Below, piece after piece: positions 38,327-48,804 of a DNA stretch of 64,000 nt. This stretch comes from Gammaproteobacteria bacterium (lineage in GTDB: Bacteria; Pseudomonadota; Gammaproteobacteria; Pseudomonadales; Pseudohongiellaceae): positions 1 through 64,000 of the forward strand of contig JAFMKB010000007.1 in assembly GCA_017853205.1 (NCBI GenBank), written 5' to 3'. The notes under the pieces were generated by a model. That model searched no databases, was not told the origin of the DNA, and was given only the letters and a program-made list of their open reading frames with translations. A program made the position numbers and the translations under genes. Positions within the stretch are counted from its first letter, which is position 1, and each line of letters begins with the position of its first letter.

Positions 38327-39367
38327 TCACGCTACATCGACGGTCCAGCCAAACTCGTCATCAGCTTCACCCTTTTGAATCCCAACCAGCAAATCATAGA
38401 GCTGCTGCATAACAGGCCCCACGTGTTCGGGATTTCCGACATCATGCCAGTCGCCATCAAACCAGATACTACCGACAGGAGAAAGAACCGCGGCGGTTCC
38501 GCACGCTGCCGCTTCGCTGAAATTAACAATTTCCTTGCGCAGCTCGATTGGTCGCTCTTGGGTGACGAGGCCGAGTTTCTTCTCAGCGAGCGTCATAATC
38601 GAGCGCCGCGTAATACTAGGTAAGATCGCGTCAGACTTTGGCGTAACCACTGTGCCGTCGCGCATAACAACAACGATATTGGCCGAACCTGCTTCGTCGA
38701 TGAACCGACGCTCTCTAGAATCAAGGTATAACGCCTCGTTAGCGCCAAGTTCTTGAGCCCGTTTGGTGGCTAACAAACCGCCTGCATAATTAGCCCCTGC
38801 TTTATAACTTCCTGTACCACTTGGTGCTGCTCGGTCCATCTCTGAGACCGCCAATTTGATCGTGCCGAGACCGGCCGTCTTGTAGTAAGGACCGACGGGC
38901 GACACAAACACTCTAAACTCATAAGATTGCGCCGGTTTTAGACCCAGGTTCTCACCAACGCCAATTAGCATTGGACGAATATAGAGAGAAGCACCTGACC
39001 CATAGGGCGGAACCCATGAAGCATTAGCCCGAACCGTGTCTCGCACAGCGCGCACGAACATTTCTTCAGGAACCTGTGGCATCAGTAGACGCTCAGCAGT
39101 GCGTTCCATCCTCTTAGCATTAAGATCTGGCCTAAACAAAAGAATGCGGCCGTCTGGCGCGGTTTGCGCTTTCATGCCTTCGAAGCACTGCTGTGCATAG
39201 TGTATGGAGGGCGCGCCTTCGTGAATCGCGATGAATTCATCGCTAATCATTTCACCCTCGCGCCAGACTCCGTCTCGCCAAACCGCGCGGAAGCGATAAT
39301 CTGTTTTCTTGTACTGGAATCCTAACTCTGACCAATTGAGAGACTGCTTTTGATCGCTTGCGTTCAC
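38327..39367 (-). CDS. ilvE: Branched-chain-amino-acid aminotransferase
   Basis: A PLP enzyme (fold class IV) transferring amino groups between glutamate and the keto acids of Leu, Ile and Val. It has 346 residues and a GTG start with AGGAA seven bases ahead. The family pattern includes HYAQQCFEGMKAQ near residue 57, the PLP lysine in TGSYKAGANYAGGL near residue 190, and RRFIDEAGSANI near residue 220. The length and the YIRPMLIG segment fit the eukaryote-like type II branch, longer than E. coli IlvE (309). Monocistronic between its terminator and the divergent tatD. Confidence 0.93.
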   Translation of the reverse strand: MNASDQKQSLNWSELGFQYKKTDYRFRAVWRDGVWREGEMISDEFIAIHEGAPSIHYAQQCFEGMKAQTAPDGRILLFRPDLNAKRMERTAERLLMPQVPEEMFVRAVRDTVRANASWVPPYGSGASLYIRPMLIGVGENLGLKPAQSYEFRVFVSPVGPYYKTAGLGTIKLAVSEMDRAAPSGTGSYKAGANYAGGLLATKRAQELGANEALYLDSRERRFIDEAGSANIVVVMRDGTVVTPKSDAILPSITRRSIMTLAEKKLGLVTQERPIELRKEIVNFSEAAACGTAAVLSPVGSIWFDGDWHDVGNPEHVGPVMQQLYDLLVGIQKGEADDEFGWTVDVA

Positions 39368-39565
39368 GCTTAATTCCTACTCGTTGCTTGTTTATTATCA
39401 ACTTATTATCAGCTATCAATCACTCAAACGCTAGCCACCCTAACTAACGAATCTTAACACGTCAGCAGCGCCTGATAGGTTTCGTATGGCGCCCCTCTGG
39501 GCTAAACTAGCCGCAAATTCGGACTGCAGGCGCGTCCAAGCTAATAACCTGATCGAGCTAACACC

Positions 39566-40369
39566 ATGCCCCCCCCGCTTCTCTCTCTTATCGATATCGG
39601 CGCTAACCTCACGCATGATTCATTCGATCATGATTTCGATCAGGTTATCGAGCGAGCTCAGGCTGCGGGCGTGGATACAATCGTGCTTACAGGCACCGAC
39701 CTGAGTAGTTCTCACAGAGCGGCTAGGTACAGCCAGAACAAACCGCACCTATTTAAGAGTACCGCTGGTTTACACCCGCATGCTGCAAGTGAGTGGACCG
39801 CAGAGATTGCTAATGAGATCCAGCAATTATTGAATCATGATGAAGTAATAGCGGTAGGCGAATGCGGCCTCGATTATAACCGCGATTTTTCGCCCCGTCA
39901 GTCGCAGCGAGTAGTATTCGAAGAGCAACTTAAACTGGCTGCACGAGTAGAGAAGCCTCTTTTCTTACATCAAAGAGAAGCGCACGAACCTTTCTTTGAA
40001 TTGCTCAAAAAGTACCGACATCAAATTGTCGGCGGTGTTGTGCATTGTTTTACTGATACAAAAGAGGCGCTCGAAGATTATCTGTCCTTAGATATGTATA
40101 TTGGGATAACAGGCTGGGTATGCGATGAAAGAAGAGGTGCTGAGCTGCAAGAAATCGTCAAGCACATCCCAGCCGACAGGTTATTAGTAGAAACCGATGC
40201 GCCTTACTTACTCCCTAGGACACTCAAACCAAAGCCAAAAACTCGGCGCAATGAACCATGCCATCTTATTGAGGTCGTCAGAACGCTCGCGCAGTGTACC
40301 GGAAGGGACATCGAAGAATTGGCGGTAGAAACGTCGGAGAATGCGCGCAGGCTTTTCAACCTCACTTGA
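39566..40369 (+). CDS. tatD: TatD-family metal-dependent DNase
   Basis: A 267-residue TIM-barrel hydrolase. Visible metal ligands are IDIGANLTH (in place of the usual DxHxH), the GECGLDYNRDF glutamate near residue 97, FLHQREAH near residue 135, HCFTD near residue 157, and the ETDAPYLLPR aspartate near residue 210. The IGANLT start and the RTLKPKPKTRRNEPCHL region mark the TatD subgroup rather than YcfH or YjjV. TatD is a 3'-5' exonuclease linked to DNA repair and not part of the Tat translocon. It is divergent from ilvE and convergent with the glutaredoxin-like gene. Confidence 0.92.
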   Translation: MPPPLLSLIDIGANLTHDSFDHDFDQVIERAQAAGVDTIVLTGTDLSSSHRAARYSQNKPHLFKSTAGLHPHAASEWTAEIANEIQQLLNHDEVIAVGECGLDYNRDFSPRQSQRVVFEEQLKLAARVEKPLFLHQREAHEPFFELLKKYRHQIVGGVVHCFTDTKEALEDYLSLDMYIGITGWVCDERRGAELQEIVKHIPADRLLVETDAPYLLPRTLKPKPKTRRNEPCHLIEVVRTLAQCTGRDIEELAVETSENARRLFNLT

Positions 40370-40394
40370 CGCGTGAAGCGCGCTACTCTTTTGA

Positions 40395-40688
40395 TTAGCC
40401 TAGTGGATTAATGAAACGTGCTAGCAGCTCTTCATCGAAAGGCCATCCAAGCTCCTCTCCGTCGCGTGCTCTTTTTAAAACCGGTATAAGGATTCCGTAT
40501 TTCTCCACAAGCGCTTCGTCGTCGGCGATGTCTATCGCATCAACAGTCAAGGTGAACGACTGAGAGCAGGCAACCGTAGCGAGCATTCTTTCCGCTTCCT
40601 CGCAAAGATGGCAGCCAAGCGTTGTGAACAACAGAAGATCTGCTGGCTCGTCGAATGGCGATTGATTCGCGTCAGCCTTCTCTCTCAT
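40395..40688 (-). CDS. Glutaredoxin-like (DUF836) thioredoxin-fold protein
   Basis: A 97-residue protein with FTTLGCHLCEEAERML, the CxxC active site (Cys26, Cys29) and a cis-proline-like region near GILIPVLKR. It matches the short glutaredoxin-family/DUF836 proteins found beside pyrD in many gammaproteobacteria. A redox role is likely from the motif but the partner is unknown. It overlaps pyrD by 4 bp. Confidence 0.85.
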   Translation of the reverse strand: MREKADANQSPFDEPADLLLFTTLGCHLCEEAERMLATVACSQSFTLTVDAIDIADDEALVEKYGILIPVLKRARDGEELGWPFDEELLARFINPLG

Positions 40689-41749
40689 CCTTTACGCTCT
40701 GCAGCTCTCTCTTCAGACGCGCTAACGCTTGCTTGTGCGATCTCTTTTAGCGCACTTTCTATCAATGCAGGCCCTTCATAAATGAAGCCAGAATAGAGCT
40801 GAATGAGATCTGCACCGGCCTCAAAACGCGCAGCGGCATCGCGACCAGTCATGATTCCACCCACACCGATGATCGCCATTCTGTCACCAACCTGATTTTT
40901 GATCTTAGCAAGCGTCGAACAGGCTTTCTCAGTTAAAGGCGCCCCACTCAACCCGCCTGTTTCTCCTGCGTAACGACTACTCGCCACACGCTCACGATCA
41001 AATGTGGTATTGGTTGCGATAACACCATCAATCTTATGAGCAAGCAGCTTAGAGCAGCAGAGGGTTAGCTCCTCGTCGGACATGTCGGGCGCGAGTTTCA
41101 CGGCAAGGGGAACATAGCGTGCATGAGCTTTCTGAAGAGCCTCACGCTCAGCCACCAAGACACCTAACAGACTATCAAGCTCCTCTCCATACTGCAGAGA
41201 CCGGAGTCCAGGCGTGTTGGGTGACGAGATATTGATAGCGATATAATCTGCAACCGGATAGCTTTTCCGAAGACCAATGAGATAATCTTCATTTGCATCA
41301 CTTAACGGAGTATCCGCATTCTTGCCTATGTTGACACCTACGACGCCACGTCTTTTGCGATTCGACAACTGAGAAAGCAGATGGTCGATTCCTTTATTAT
41401 TAAAGCCGAGGCGATTTATAATTCCTCTCTCGCTCGCTAAGCGAAACATTCTCGGCTTGGGATTACCAGGCTGCGGTCTCGGCGTAACCGTGCCCAGCTC
41501 AAGCCATCCAAAGCCTAGTTCCTGCAATGCATCGGCGTAATCAGCATTTTTGTCTAGCCCGGCTGCAAGCCCTACGGCATGTGGAAACTCAATCCCCATG
41601 ACGGTTTTCGGGGTTGAATTGAGTTTTGTATTTGCCGCAATAATCCCTAAGACCCCCATTTGCTCGCAAATGCGCATAGCCTTCAACGCGATATCATGCG
41701 AGAACTCCGCGGGAAACCTGAAAAGCAGGCTTCTAATCAATTTGTACAC
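40685..41749 (-). CDS. pyrD: Dihydroorotate dehydrogenase (quinone), class 2
   Basis: A membrane-associated FMN enzyme of pyrimidine synthesis, passing electrons to quinone. The 354-residue protein (GTG start, AGGGGAA ahead) has the class 2 N-terminal amphipathic extension (SLLFRFPAEFSHDIALKAM), the AVGLAAGLDKNADY FMN region near residue 60, the catalytic serine in YIAINISSPNTPGLR near residue 178, and the phosphate-binding GVGGIMTGRDA near residue 298. It follows gdhB by 46 bp on the same strand. Confidence 0.96.
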   Translation of the reverse strand: MYKLIRSLLFRFPAEFSHDIALKAMRICEQMGVLGIIAANTKLNSTPKTVMGIEFPHAVGLAAGLDKNADYADALQELGFGWLELGTVTPRPQPGNPKPRMFRLASERGIINRLGFNNKGIDHLLSQLSNRKRRGVVGVNIGKNADTPLSDANEDYLIGLRKSYPVADYIAINISSPNTPGLRSLQYGEELDSLLGVLVAEREALQKAHARYVPLAVKLAPDMSDEELTLCCSKLLAHKIDGVIATNTTFDRERVASSRYAGETGGLSGAPLTEKACSTLAKIKNQVGDRMAIIGVGGIMTGRDAAARFEAGADLIQLYSGFIYEGPALIESALKEIAQASVSASEERAAERKG

Positions 41750-41795
41750 ACTATTCCCCTATACCAACTGCGACAATGTATAAAACTCTAGACGG

Positions 41796-44700
41796 CTAGG
41801 CCAAGCGCTTAAGTTCACGTAGCGCAACGGTTATCATCGCGAGATCTGGCGTACTCTCAGCACGTAGCTGGGCGAGCACATTTTGCGCTCTTTTGACCGC
41901 GACTAAATTGCTTTGTAGCCAGTTCTCAACTCTTTTAGTTACGGTCTTTTGCCCGCGCGTGTCTTCAAGCACCGTTTTTGCAAGCACTCTTTGCCGCCAG
42001 GACAAATCATCAATTGCAGTCGACTTTAAACGCGACTCCCAACTACTAGTCGGCACTATGTCTTGAATTAACTCACCAAGCCAATCAAGCCTCAGCGTTT
42101 CACCAACCAGATAGTAGGTTCGCACCATCGTCTCTAGGGTTTCAGACACCTTCTGAGACGCTTCAATCAAGCCGAAGGCGGGTGACAAAAACGCGTTTCT
42201 AGCGACGATCTCTGCGAGCTCTGAGGACAAGCCTTCGCCCATAAATGCATCTCGCTTCTTAATAAACCTACTCTCAATATTCTGCGGGAACCCCGAAGGT
42301 AGCATCGCACACATCGCTTTCACCCCATGAGCATAGGTCTCTATTTCTCTGGCTAAATCGCCGCCATCGGAATGATTGCGTAACACCCAGCGCGTTGCGT
42401 CTCTTACGAGTTTAACTAATGCAAGCATAATCTCGTCCTGGCAGGACGACGCCACCAAATGATCGAGAGATTCAATAGCTTGCCATTGCGACTCCGCGTC
42501 GAAAGCCTCAATAGTGAGAATAGACGCCCTGACGACCTGAGCCGGACTCGCCGATGAGGAAGTAACTAATTCGAAGATAAAGTAGGCACCCACCCTATTC
42601 ACAAGGTAATTGGCTAGTTGAGTAGCAATCAATTCGCTACGCAGAGGGTGCTGATCAATCGCGTCGGCGTAGCCCTTTATCAATGAACTCGGAAACGCTT
42701 TGAATAAATGCTTTCGAAGAAGTGGATCTTTCAAGTAAGTGGCTGAGACAAGCTGCTCTTTGAGAAACATTTTCATGTACGACGTAACGACTGCTAGTTC
42801 TGGTCGCGTTGGAGCAAGACGAGAACTCGCTCTTTGTTCGAGTTGGTCAGTGCTAGGCAGAAATTCAATTTCCCGATCAAGTCCAGCGCTAGTCTCAAGG
42901 AAGCTAACGAGCTCATTGAATTCTTTACATCCGAGCTCTGGGTCAGCAAACGTTAGTGCGAGTGTTTGAACTTGGCGGTAATTATTCTCTAAAACTAATG
43001 CAGAAACCTCATCAGTCATACCTTCGAGCAGCGCGCTTCGCTTTGCGTTGACATCGGATTGTGCTTTCTCAGAGCGAGCGGGCGACTTATTCGCAACCTC
43101 ATTGAGCAGAATTTTTATATTTACCTCATGATCCGAACAGTCCACGCCAGCCGAATTATCGACAAAGTCAGTGAAGGACGCTCCGCCCTTCAATCCGTAC
43201 TCTATTCTCGATAATTGCGTCATGCCGAGGTTACCACCCTCACCTATTGCCACGCAGCGAAGATCACGTGCATCAACACGCAGCGAGTCATTAGCCTTGT
43301 CTCCGACTGCAGAATTGCTTTCAGAAAAACTTTTTATATAGGTGCCAATGCCCCCGTTCCAGAGAAGATCTACGGGCGCCTTCAACATTACCGAAATGAG
43401 TTGATCTGGCGTCAGTGATTTGGCATCAGTGGCGAAAGCGATGCGCATCTCGTCCGTCAATACGATTGATTTCGAACTTCTATCGAATACGCCACCACCT
43501 GATGAAATCAATTCTCTTTGATAATCGCCCCACGACGACCCGACTTGTTTAAAAAGACGCTTTCGCTCTTTAAAACTTACCGATGCATTTGGTGTAGGGT
43601 CGACAAAAATATGTAAGTGGTTAAATGCACCCTTTAGCAGTATCTTTGGCGAGAGCAGCATTCCGTTACCGAACACGTCACCCGACATATCGCCGATTCC
43701 TACAACACTAAACTCCTCTCTTTGAATATCAATGCCACGCTCTCGAAAATGGCGTTGTACAGAGATCCACGCCCCTTTTGCGGTGATACCCATAGCCTTG
43801 TGATCGTAGCCATTACTTCCCCCAGAGGCGAAGCCATCGCCTAACCAAAAATCATAGCGGGCTGCGATTCCGTTCGCGATATCAGAGAAGGTTGCTGTGC
43901 CTTTGTCCGCGGCAACTACCAAATAGGGATCATCTTCATCCAGACGGACCACGCGCTCGGGCGCAATAAGTGTTCCGTCTTTCAAATTGTCAGTAATATC
44001 TAATAAGCCGGCAATAAACGTTTCGTAGGCGCGAATGCCCCGTGCCTGAAATTCAGCACGAGTGGCAACAGGGGCCGTATCCTTAACAACAAAACCACCC
44101 TTTGCTCCAACAGGTACAATGACTGAGTTTTTGACCTGCTGAGCTTTGACCAACCCTAAAATTTCTGTACGGTAATCTTCACGCCTATCCGACCAACGCA
44201 GGCCACCTCGAGCCACTTTTCCACCACGCAGATGAACGCCTTCGACTTTGCTCGAGTAAACGAAAATTTCATACTTTGGTAACGGCTTTGGCACTCCATC
44301 GATTCGCTGCGGCTCAAATTTAAACGAGAAGTAGTCTTTTAATTCTCCAGCTAAATCAAATTGAAAGAAGTTCGTTCTCAGCGTCGCATCAATGAGTCCG
44401 AGATAGGCTCGCAGGACGCTATCTTCAGACAAGTTCGACACAGCATCAATCGCCTTAATAATTCTGTTTCGACACATTGCCGATCGACGCTTACTCTTGT
44501 TTGGCTCAAATAGTTCAGTGAAAAGCGTCATGAGATCACTTGTAATCTGCGCATGAGAAGACAGCGTCTTGGCTATATAACCTTGTGAATAGTCGAATCG
44601 GATTTGTTTTAGATAGGCGCCTAAAGCCCGCATCAAAGCAGCTTCGCGCCAGGTAAGGCCTGAACTAAGCACCAACGCATTGAAGGCGTCATCCTCGACT

Positions 44701-46688
44701 CTTGCAGACCAGATGGCATAGAAGGCCTGCTCAAAGCATTCTCTTCCCTTATCATTCAGTGGCGAAGAGGCATTGCTGCGATAAACCAAGAAATCGTGAA
44801 GCCAAATACGCGGGCCGAGCTCGTCGGATTCGATCGCACTATTACCGCGCAGAGGATAAGTACTCTCACTTGTGATGCGAAGACCGAGATTTTCCAAAAT
44901 CGGCACCACATCAGACAGCATAAGCTGGCATTCTAAGCTAAAGAGCTTAAAGCTAAACTCAGCGCGTTCGACCTTTGATTCACGCAAATTAACGGCGATA
45001 TCACCAGAACTTGCGACTGCGTTAATAAACTTAACATCTTCGACGGCTTCGGCAGCGGTGTAAGCCTCTTTGTAGGCAGTTGAGAAGCAGTCTGCGTATT
45101 GACGGTATTGCTGCTGCGCTTCGTCCTCGGAACCAGTTTCGCGCAGGCGCTCCATAAAGTCCTCTTCCCACGGACGAATGAGCTCGACAATTTCTCTCTC
45201 AAGAGCACTTTGATCAATCTTGAGCGCTCGAATGGTTGGCACCTTAAAAACTAAGTGAATCCGCGCTTGGGAGGATTCGGACAAATAGGTATTAAAATCG
45301 ACATCTTCTGCCTGCAACCTGTTCTGAAGCAAAGACTGAATAGCAACACGTGATTTGGTATTAAACAATTCGCGGGGAATGTAGACGAGACAAGAAACAA
45401 AACGGCCATAGAAATCTTTACGGACGAAGAGCTTACTTGTTTCAGTGTCGCGAATTTTAGTAATTCCGATAGCTATATCTAATAATGACTTGCTGCTGAT
45501 CTGAAAGAGCTCGTCTCGCGGAAACGTATTAATGACCTGCATGAGGTCTTTCATGTTGTGTCCGTTTTTTGTGTAGCCGGAATTTTCGAGCGCACGGCTC
45601 ACTTTTTTTCGAATTAAAGGTATCGAAAGCGCTTCTCTAAAATAAACTGACGAAGTGTACAGTCCAAGGAAGCGGTGCATGTGCGTCACTCGACCCGCCT
45701 TATCGAATTCTTTTATCAAGACATAATCATAATAAGCGGGACGATGTACTTTCGAGCGCTTCGAAGATTTTGCAAAGCTCAATAATTTGGGCCGGCTGAT
45801 GAAATCAGCCGCCGCTCCGGGCAGCGAACTTACCTTGGTTTGAGATTTGAGCTGAGATTTATAGCGCGAGACGCCTAAGAGCGTACCTGGTTCGAGTTCA
45901 ATAATATTCTCGCCGGATTTTTCACGTATACGATACTTTTCGTATCCCAAAAATGTGAAATGATTATCAATAAGCCATCCGATAAATTCTATCGACTCGG
46001 CGACATTTTCCTCAGAAACAGGCAGGTATTCAGCGTTCGTGAGTAGGTTGCGGCGAAGGTTTGCTGCAGCTGAGGTCATTTCTTTATAGCTGCTAACAGC
46101 TGCACTGACATGATTAAGCGCATCGCGAAGCTCAGATTCTATATCCTTAGAATGCTCGCTTGGCCATCTAGCGCAGGTAATGCTACAGAAGGATTCAGCG
46201 CTAAAATCATCGTCGCTACGAGCAGCCAAATCAACCAATTTACCAAAGCGTCCTAGACTATCCCTCGCAGCACCTGGTTTGCGTCTACCGCTGAAGAGCA
46301 CAGTGTTACGTACCACTTTGATTGTTGCGCCTGACCTCAGCAGTGCTTGGCGTAGCGAGTCCACGATAAAGGGCTTGTCATCGAGCAGCACGCGAACAAC
46401 TGTGGTGGGTAACTGCCTGCCATTCTCTTCGAGCAGTGCCTCCTCGAAAGAAATGAGCGGCCGGCTGGATTTTCGCTCTTGGATAAAATGCCACGCTTGC
46501 GCGATATCTTTAACAACCTGTTCGGTGGCGTGTGTAGAAGAGATTGGCGCAGGGTTATTGCCAACATAGCGCTTGGTGAATCTGTGCAGAAGGTCGTCTT
46601 TCGCGGCCGATCTGCCGCCTATAGCCTGGGTAATTGCGGACAAAATTGTGTCTATCTGTAACTCACGAGTACGTGATTCCTTGCTCAT
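41796..46688 (-). CDS. gdhB: NAD-specific glutamate dehydrogenase, large (180-kDa) type
   Basis: A 1630-residue catabolic glutamate dehydrogenase of the L-GDH180 class known from Pseudomonas and Streptomyces, which deaminates glutamate to 2-oxoglutarate with NAD. The N-terminal half holds ACT-like regulatory regions. The catalytic core starts near residue 800 (VEGVHLRGGKVARGGLRWSD), has the lysine motif VIVPVGAKGGFVVK near residue 865, and a Rossmann NAD region (FSVVGIGDMSGDVFGNG near residue 985). The C-terminal helical part is typical. It lies between pyrD and the divergent moxR gene, the order I recall from Pseudomonas-like genomes. Confidence 0.95.
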   Translation of the reverse strand: MSKESRTRELQIDTILSAITQAIGGRSAAKDDLLHRFTKRYVGNNPAPISSTHATEQVVKDIAQAWHFIQERKSSRPLISFEEALLEENGRQLPTTVVRVLLDDKPFIVDSLRQALLRSGATIKVVRNTVLFSGRRKPGAARDSLGRFGKLVDLAARSDDDFSAESFCSITCARWPSEHSKDIESELRDALNHVSAAVSSYKEMTSAAANLRRNLLTNAEYLPVSEENVAESIEFIGWLIDNHFTFLGYEKYRIREKSGENIIELEPGTLLGVSRYKSQLKSQTKVSSLPGAAADFISRPKLLSFAKSSKRSKVHRPAYYDYVLIKEFDKAGRVTHMHRFLGLYTSSVYFREALSIPLIRKKVSRALENSGYTKNGHNMKDLMQVINTFPRDELFQISSKSLLDIAIGITKIRDTETSKLFVRKDFYGRFVSCLVYIPRELFNTKSRVAIQSLLQNRLQAEDVDFNTYLSESSQARIHLVFKVPTIRALKIDQSALEREIVELIRPWEEDFMERLRETGSEDEAQQQYRQYADCFSTAYKEAYTAAEAVEDVKFINAVASSGDIAVNLRESKVERAEFSFKLFSLECQLMLSDVVPILENLGLRITSESTYPLRGNSAIESDELGPRIWLHDFLVYRSNASSPLNDKGRECFEQAFYAIWSARVEDDAFNALVLSSGLTWREAALMRALGAYLKQIRFDYSQGYIAKTLSSHAQITSDLMTLFTELFEPNKSKRRSAMCRNRIIKAIDAVSNLSEDSVLRAYLGLIDATLRTNFFQFDLAGELKDYFSFKFEPQRIDGVPKPLPKYEIFVYSSKVEGVHLRGGKVARGGLRWSDRREDYRTEILGLVKAQQVKNSVIVPVGAKGGFVVKDTAPVATRAEFQARGIRAYETFIAGLLDITDNLKDGTLIAPERVVRLDEDDPYLVVAADKGTATFSDIANGIAARYDFWLGDGFASGGSNGYDHKAMGITAKGAWISVQRHFRERGIDIQREEFSVVGIGDMSGDVFGNGMLLSPKILLKGAFNHLHIFVDPTPNASVSFKERKRLFKQVGSSWGDYQRELISSGGGVFDRSSKSIVLTDEMRIAFATDAKSLTPDQLISVMLKAPVDLLWNGGIGTYIKSFSESNSAVGDKANDSLRVDARDLRCVAIGEGGNLGMTQLSRIEYGLKGGASFTDFVDNSAGVDCSDHEVNIKILLNEVANKSPARSEKAQSDVNAKRSALLEGMTDEVSALVLENNYRQVQTLALTFADPELGCKEFNELVSFLETSAGLDREIEFLPSTDQLEQRASSRLAPTRPELAVVTSYMKMFLKEQLVSATYLKDPLLRKHLFKAFPSSLIKGYADAIDQHPLRSELIATQLANYLVNRVGAYFIFELVTSSSASPAQVVRASILTIEAFDAESQWQAIESLDHLVASSCQDEIMLALVKLVRDATRWVLRNHSDGGDLAREIETYAHGVKAMCAMLPSGFPQNIESRFIKKRDAFMGEGLSSELAEIVARNAFLSPAFGLIEASQKVSETLETMVRTYYLVGETLRLDWLGELIQDIVPTSSWESRLKSTAIDDLSWRQRVLAKTVLEDTRGQKTVTKRVENWLQSNLVAVKRAQNVLAQLRAESTPDLAMITVALRELKRLA

Positions 46689-46838
46689 TGCCTACCTTCT
46701 CCACAACTTAGTAAGACCCAGACGCGTAACACAGTCGGTACTCACGCACTCGGATTAGAGGCGCGCCTAGACATCCAGTTGAAAACGGTTAAAATCGATG
46801 ACCTTGCAAAAAAGCCCCACTATTTGAGACTTTAAACT

Positions 46839-47798
46839 ATGAGCCACCACGGAATAATAACAGAACTCAGGGAATGGTTATCGAAGCAGATTATAGGCCA
46901 AGAGCGCCTCATAGATCGCCTCCTTATTGCTCTTCTCGCCGATGGCCATCTGCTCGTGGAGGGCGCGCCAGGACTCGCGAAAACTAAGGCTATTAAAGAC
47001 CTGTCAAAAGCTGTTGAAGGCGACTTTCACCGAATCCAATTTACGCCTGATCTACTGCCGAGCGATATAACTGGCACAGAAGTTTTCCGACCCGAAGACG
47101 GGTCTTTCCGCTTCCAGAAGGGCCCAATCTTCCACAATTTGGTACTCGCTGACGAAATCAACAGAGCACCAGCGAAGGTTCAATCCGCACTCCTCGAGGC
47201 AATGGCAGAGCATCAGGTCAGTGTCGGTCGCGAATCATTCACTCTGCCACCCCTTTTCCTTGTTATGGCGACACAAAACCCAATTGAACAAGAAGGCACC
47301 TATCCGCTTCCCGAAGCGCAGCTCGATCGCTTCCTCATGCATGTCGCGATCGGTTATCCCGCTGCGTCTGCTGAACGAGATATTCTCAAGCTTGTGCGCG
47401 ACGAAGCTGCCAACGTGGCGACTGATGTACCAAAGGAAATTTCTCAAGATAGCCTCTTTGCTGCTCGGCAAGAGATCCTTGCCATGCACATGGCCCCCGA
47501 AGTCGAGGAGTACATCATTCAGCTGATCATGGCGACACGAGAACCAGCGCAATACGGCGAAGACCTTGATGGCTGGCTCGAGTATGGCGCCAGCCCTCGC
47601 GGCACAATCTCTCTAGATCGGTGCGCGCGGGCCCACGCATGGATTCAAGGAAGAGATTTCGTCAGCCCTGACGACGTCCAAGAAGTTCTTTTCGATGTGC
47701 TACGCCATCGAATTTTGCTTAGCTTCGAGGCTGAAGCGAGCGGCATTACTCCCGACCAAGTGTTGGAGACGATTCGTCAGCGCGTACCATCCGCTTAA
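46839..47798 (+). CDS. moxR: MoxR-family AAA+ ATPase
   Basis: A 319-residue AAA+ chaperone-like ATPase. Walker A is VEGAPGLAKTKA near residue 40, Walker B is LVLADEINRAPAK near residue 104, sensor 1 is MATQNPIEQEGTYPLPEAQ and the arginine finger lies in LDRFLMH. MoxR proteins work with von Willebrand factor A partners in assembling or activating complexes. Here it heads moxR-DUF58-DUF4381-batA-batB-batD. No clear Shine-Dalgarno precedes the ATG. Confidence 0.93.
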   Translation: MSHHGIITELREWLSKQIIGQERLIDRLLIALLADGHLLVEGAPGLAKTKAIKDLSKAVEGDFHRIQFTPDLLPSDITGTEVFRPEDGSFRFQKGPIFHNLVLADEINRAPAKVQSALLEAMAEHQVSVGRESFTLPPLFLVMATQNPIEQEGTYPLPEAQLDRFLMHVAIGYPAASAERDILKLVRDEAANVATDVPKEISQDSLFAARQEILAMHMAPEVEEYIIQLIMATREPAQYGEDLDGWLEYGASPRGTISLDRCARAHAWIQGRDFVSPDDVQEVLFDVLRHRILLSFEAEASGITPDQVLETIRQRVPSA

Positions 47799-47823
47799 GC
47801 ACTGAGTCTCAGAGAGCTAACCT

Positions 47824-48804
47824 ATGGTCGCTAAATCGAAACTCGACCCGCAGCACGAGCGATACCGAAGCCGAGGCGCGTTAATCACACTACCGCAGAT
47901 GCTGATACAAAGGCAGGCAGCGAAGGCTCTGGCGTATGTATCCCACGCGCGCTCGATTGCGGGCATTTCAGGTCTGCATCTATCCAAAATACGCGGTCGA
48001 GGCATCGATTTCGAAGAGTTTAGACCCTATCAAGCCGGAGACGACATAAGGCTGATCGATTGGCGAGCCACCGCGCGCACCGGCCGCGCGGTGACAAAAG
48101 TCTTTCGAGAAGAGCGTGAGCGACCAGTTATTATCGCGGTCGATCAATGCTCAAGTATGTTTTTCGGCAGCCAAGTGGCTTTTAAGTCTGTTATCGCAGC
48201 ACAGGCCGCCGCACTCTTTTGTTGGCTCGCCATTGATAACGGCGATCGCGTTGGGGGGCTGGTCTTTTCAGATAGCAATTCTAGTCTCGTGAGACCAAAG
48301 CGATCTCGCCGTTCGGCACTCCATTTACTCAATCAGATTTTTACTTTCAATCAGAAGCTAAGTAAGAAAACCAAGAGCACTGTCGAAGAACCAATCGCCG
48401 TGGATTTTAAGCCTGGTCTCGCGCATGCTTTAGGTCAGATTCGTCGTATAACGAAACCAGGCAGCACGCTCTACGTGATTTCAGACTTCGCAACTCTCGA
48501 TGACACAGCACTACAATACCTTAATCAGCTGTCACGTCATAACAACGTTGTTTGCTGCATGGTTTACGATGCGCTAGAAGAAAGCCTTCCGATGCCAGGT
48601 GTATACAGCATTACCGATGGCGCAAGCAAAGGCTCGATTAACACGCATAGCAGCAAGACTCGATCGCGTTACAAGCAACAATTCGAAGAGCGTGTTGCAG
48701 GAATCGAATCAGATCTCGAACGCCTCAAAATTCGTTTGATTAAATTACGAACCAATCAACTCGTCGTGGAGCAAATCCGAGAATGGATAGCGAAGAACTC
48801 TTAG
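47824..48804 (+). CDS. DUF58 domain protein
   Basis: A 326-residue protein with the DUF58 core: GRGIDFEEFRPYQAGDDIRLIDWRATARTG near residue 60 and a vWA-like fold with a degenerate metal site (VDQCSSMFFG rather than DxSxS). DUF58 proteins accompany MoxR and may recruit the ATPase to its vWA partners; the exact role is unknown. The 3' end overlaps the DUF4381 gene by 22 bp. Confidence 0.9.
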   Translation: MVAKSKLDPQHERYRSRGALITLPQMLIQRQAAKALAYVSHARSIAGISGLHLSKIRGRGIDFEEFRPYQAGDDIRLIDWRATARTGRAVTKVFREERERPVIIAVDQCSSMFFGSQVAFKSVIAAQAAALFCWLAIDNGDRVGGLVFSDSNSSLVRPKRSRRSALHLLNQIFTFNQKLSKKTKSTVEEPIAVDFKPGLAHALGQIRRITKPGSTLYVISDFATLDDTALQYLNQLSRHNNVVCCMVYDALEESLPMPGVYSITDGASKGSINTHSSKTRSRYKQQFEERVAGIESDLERLKIRLIKLRTNQLVVEQIREWIAKNS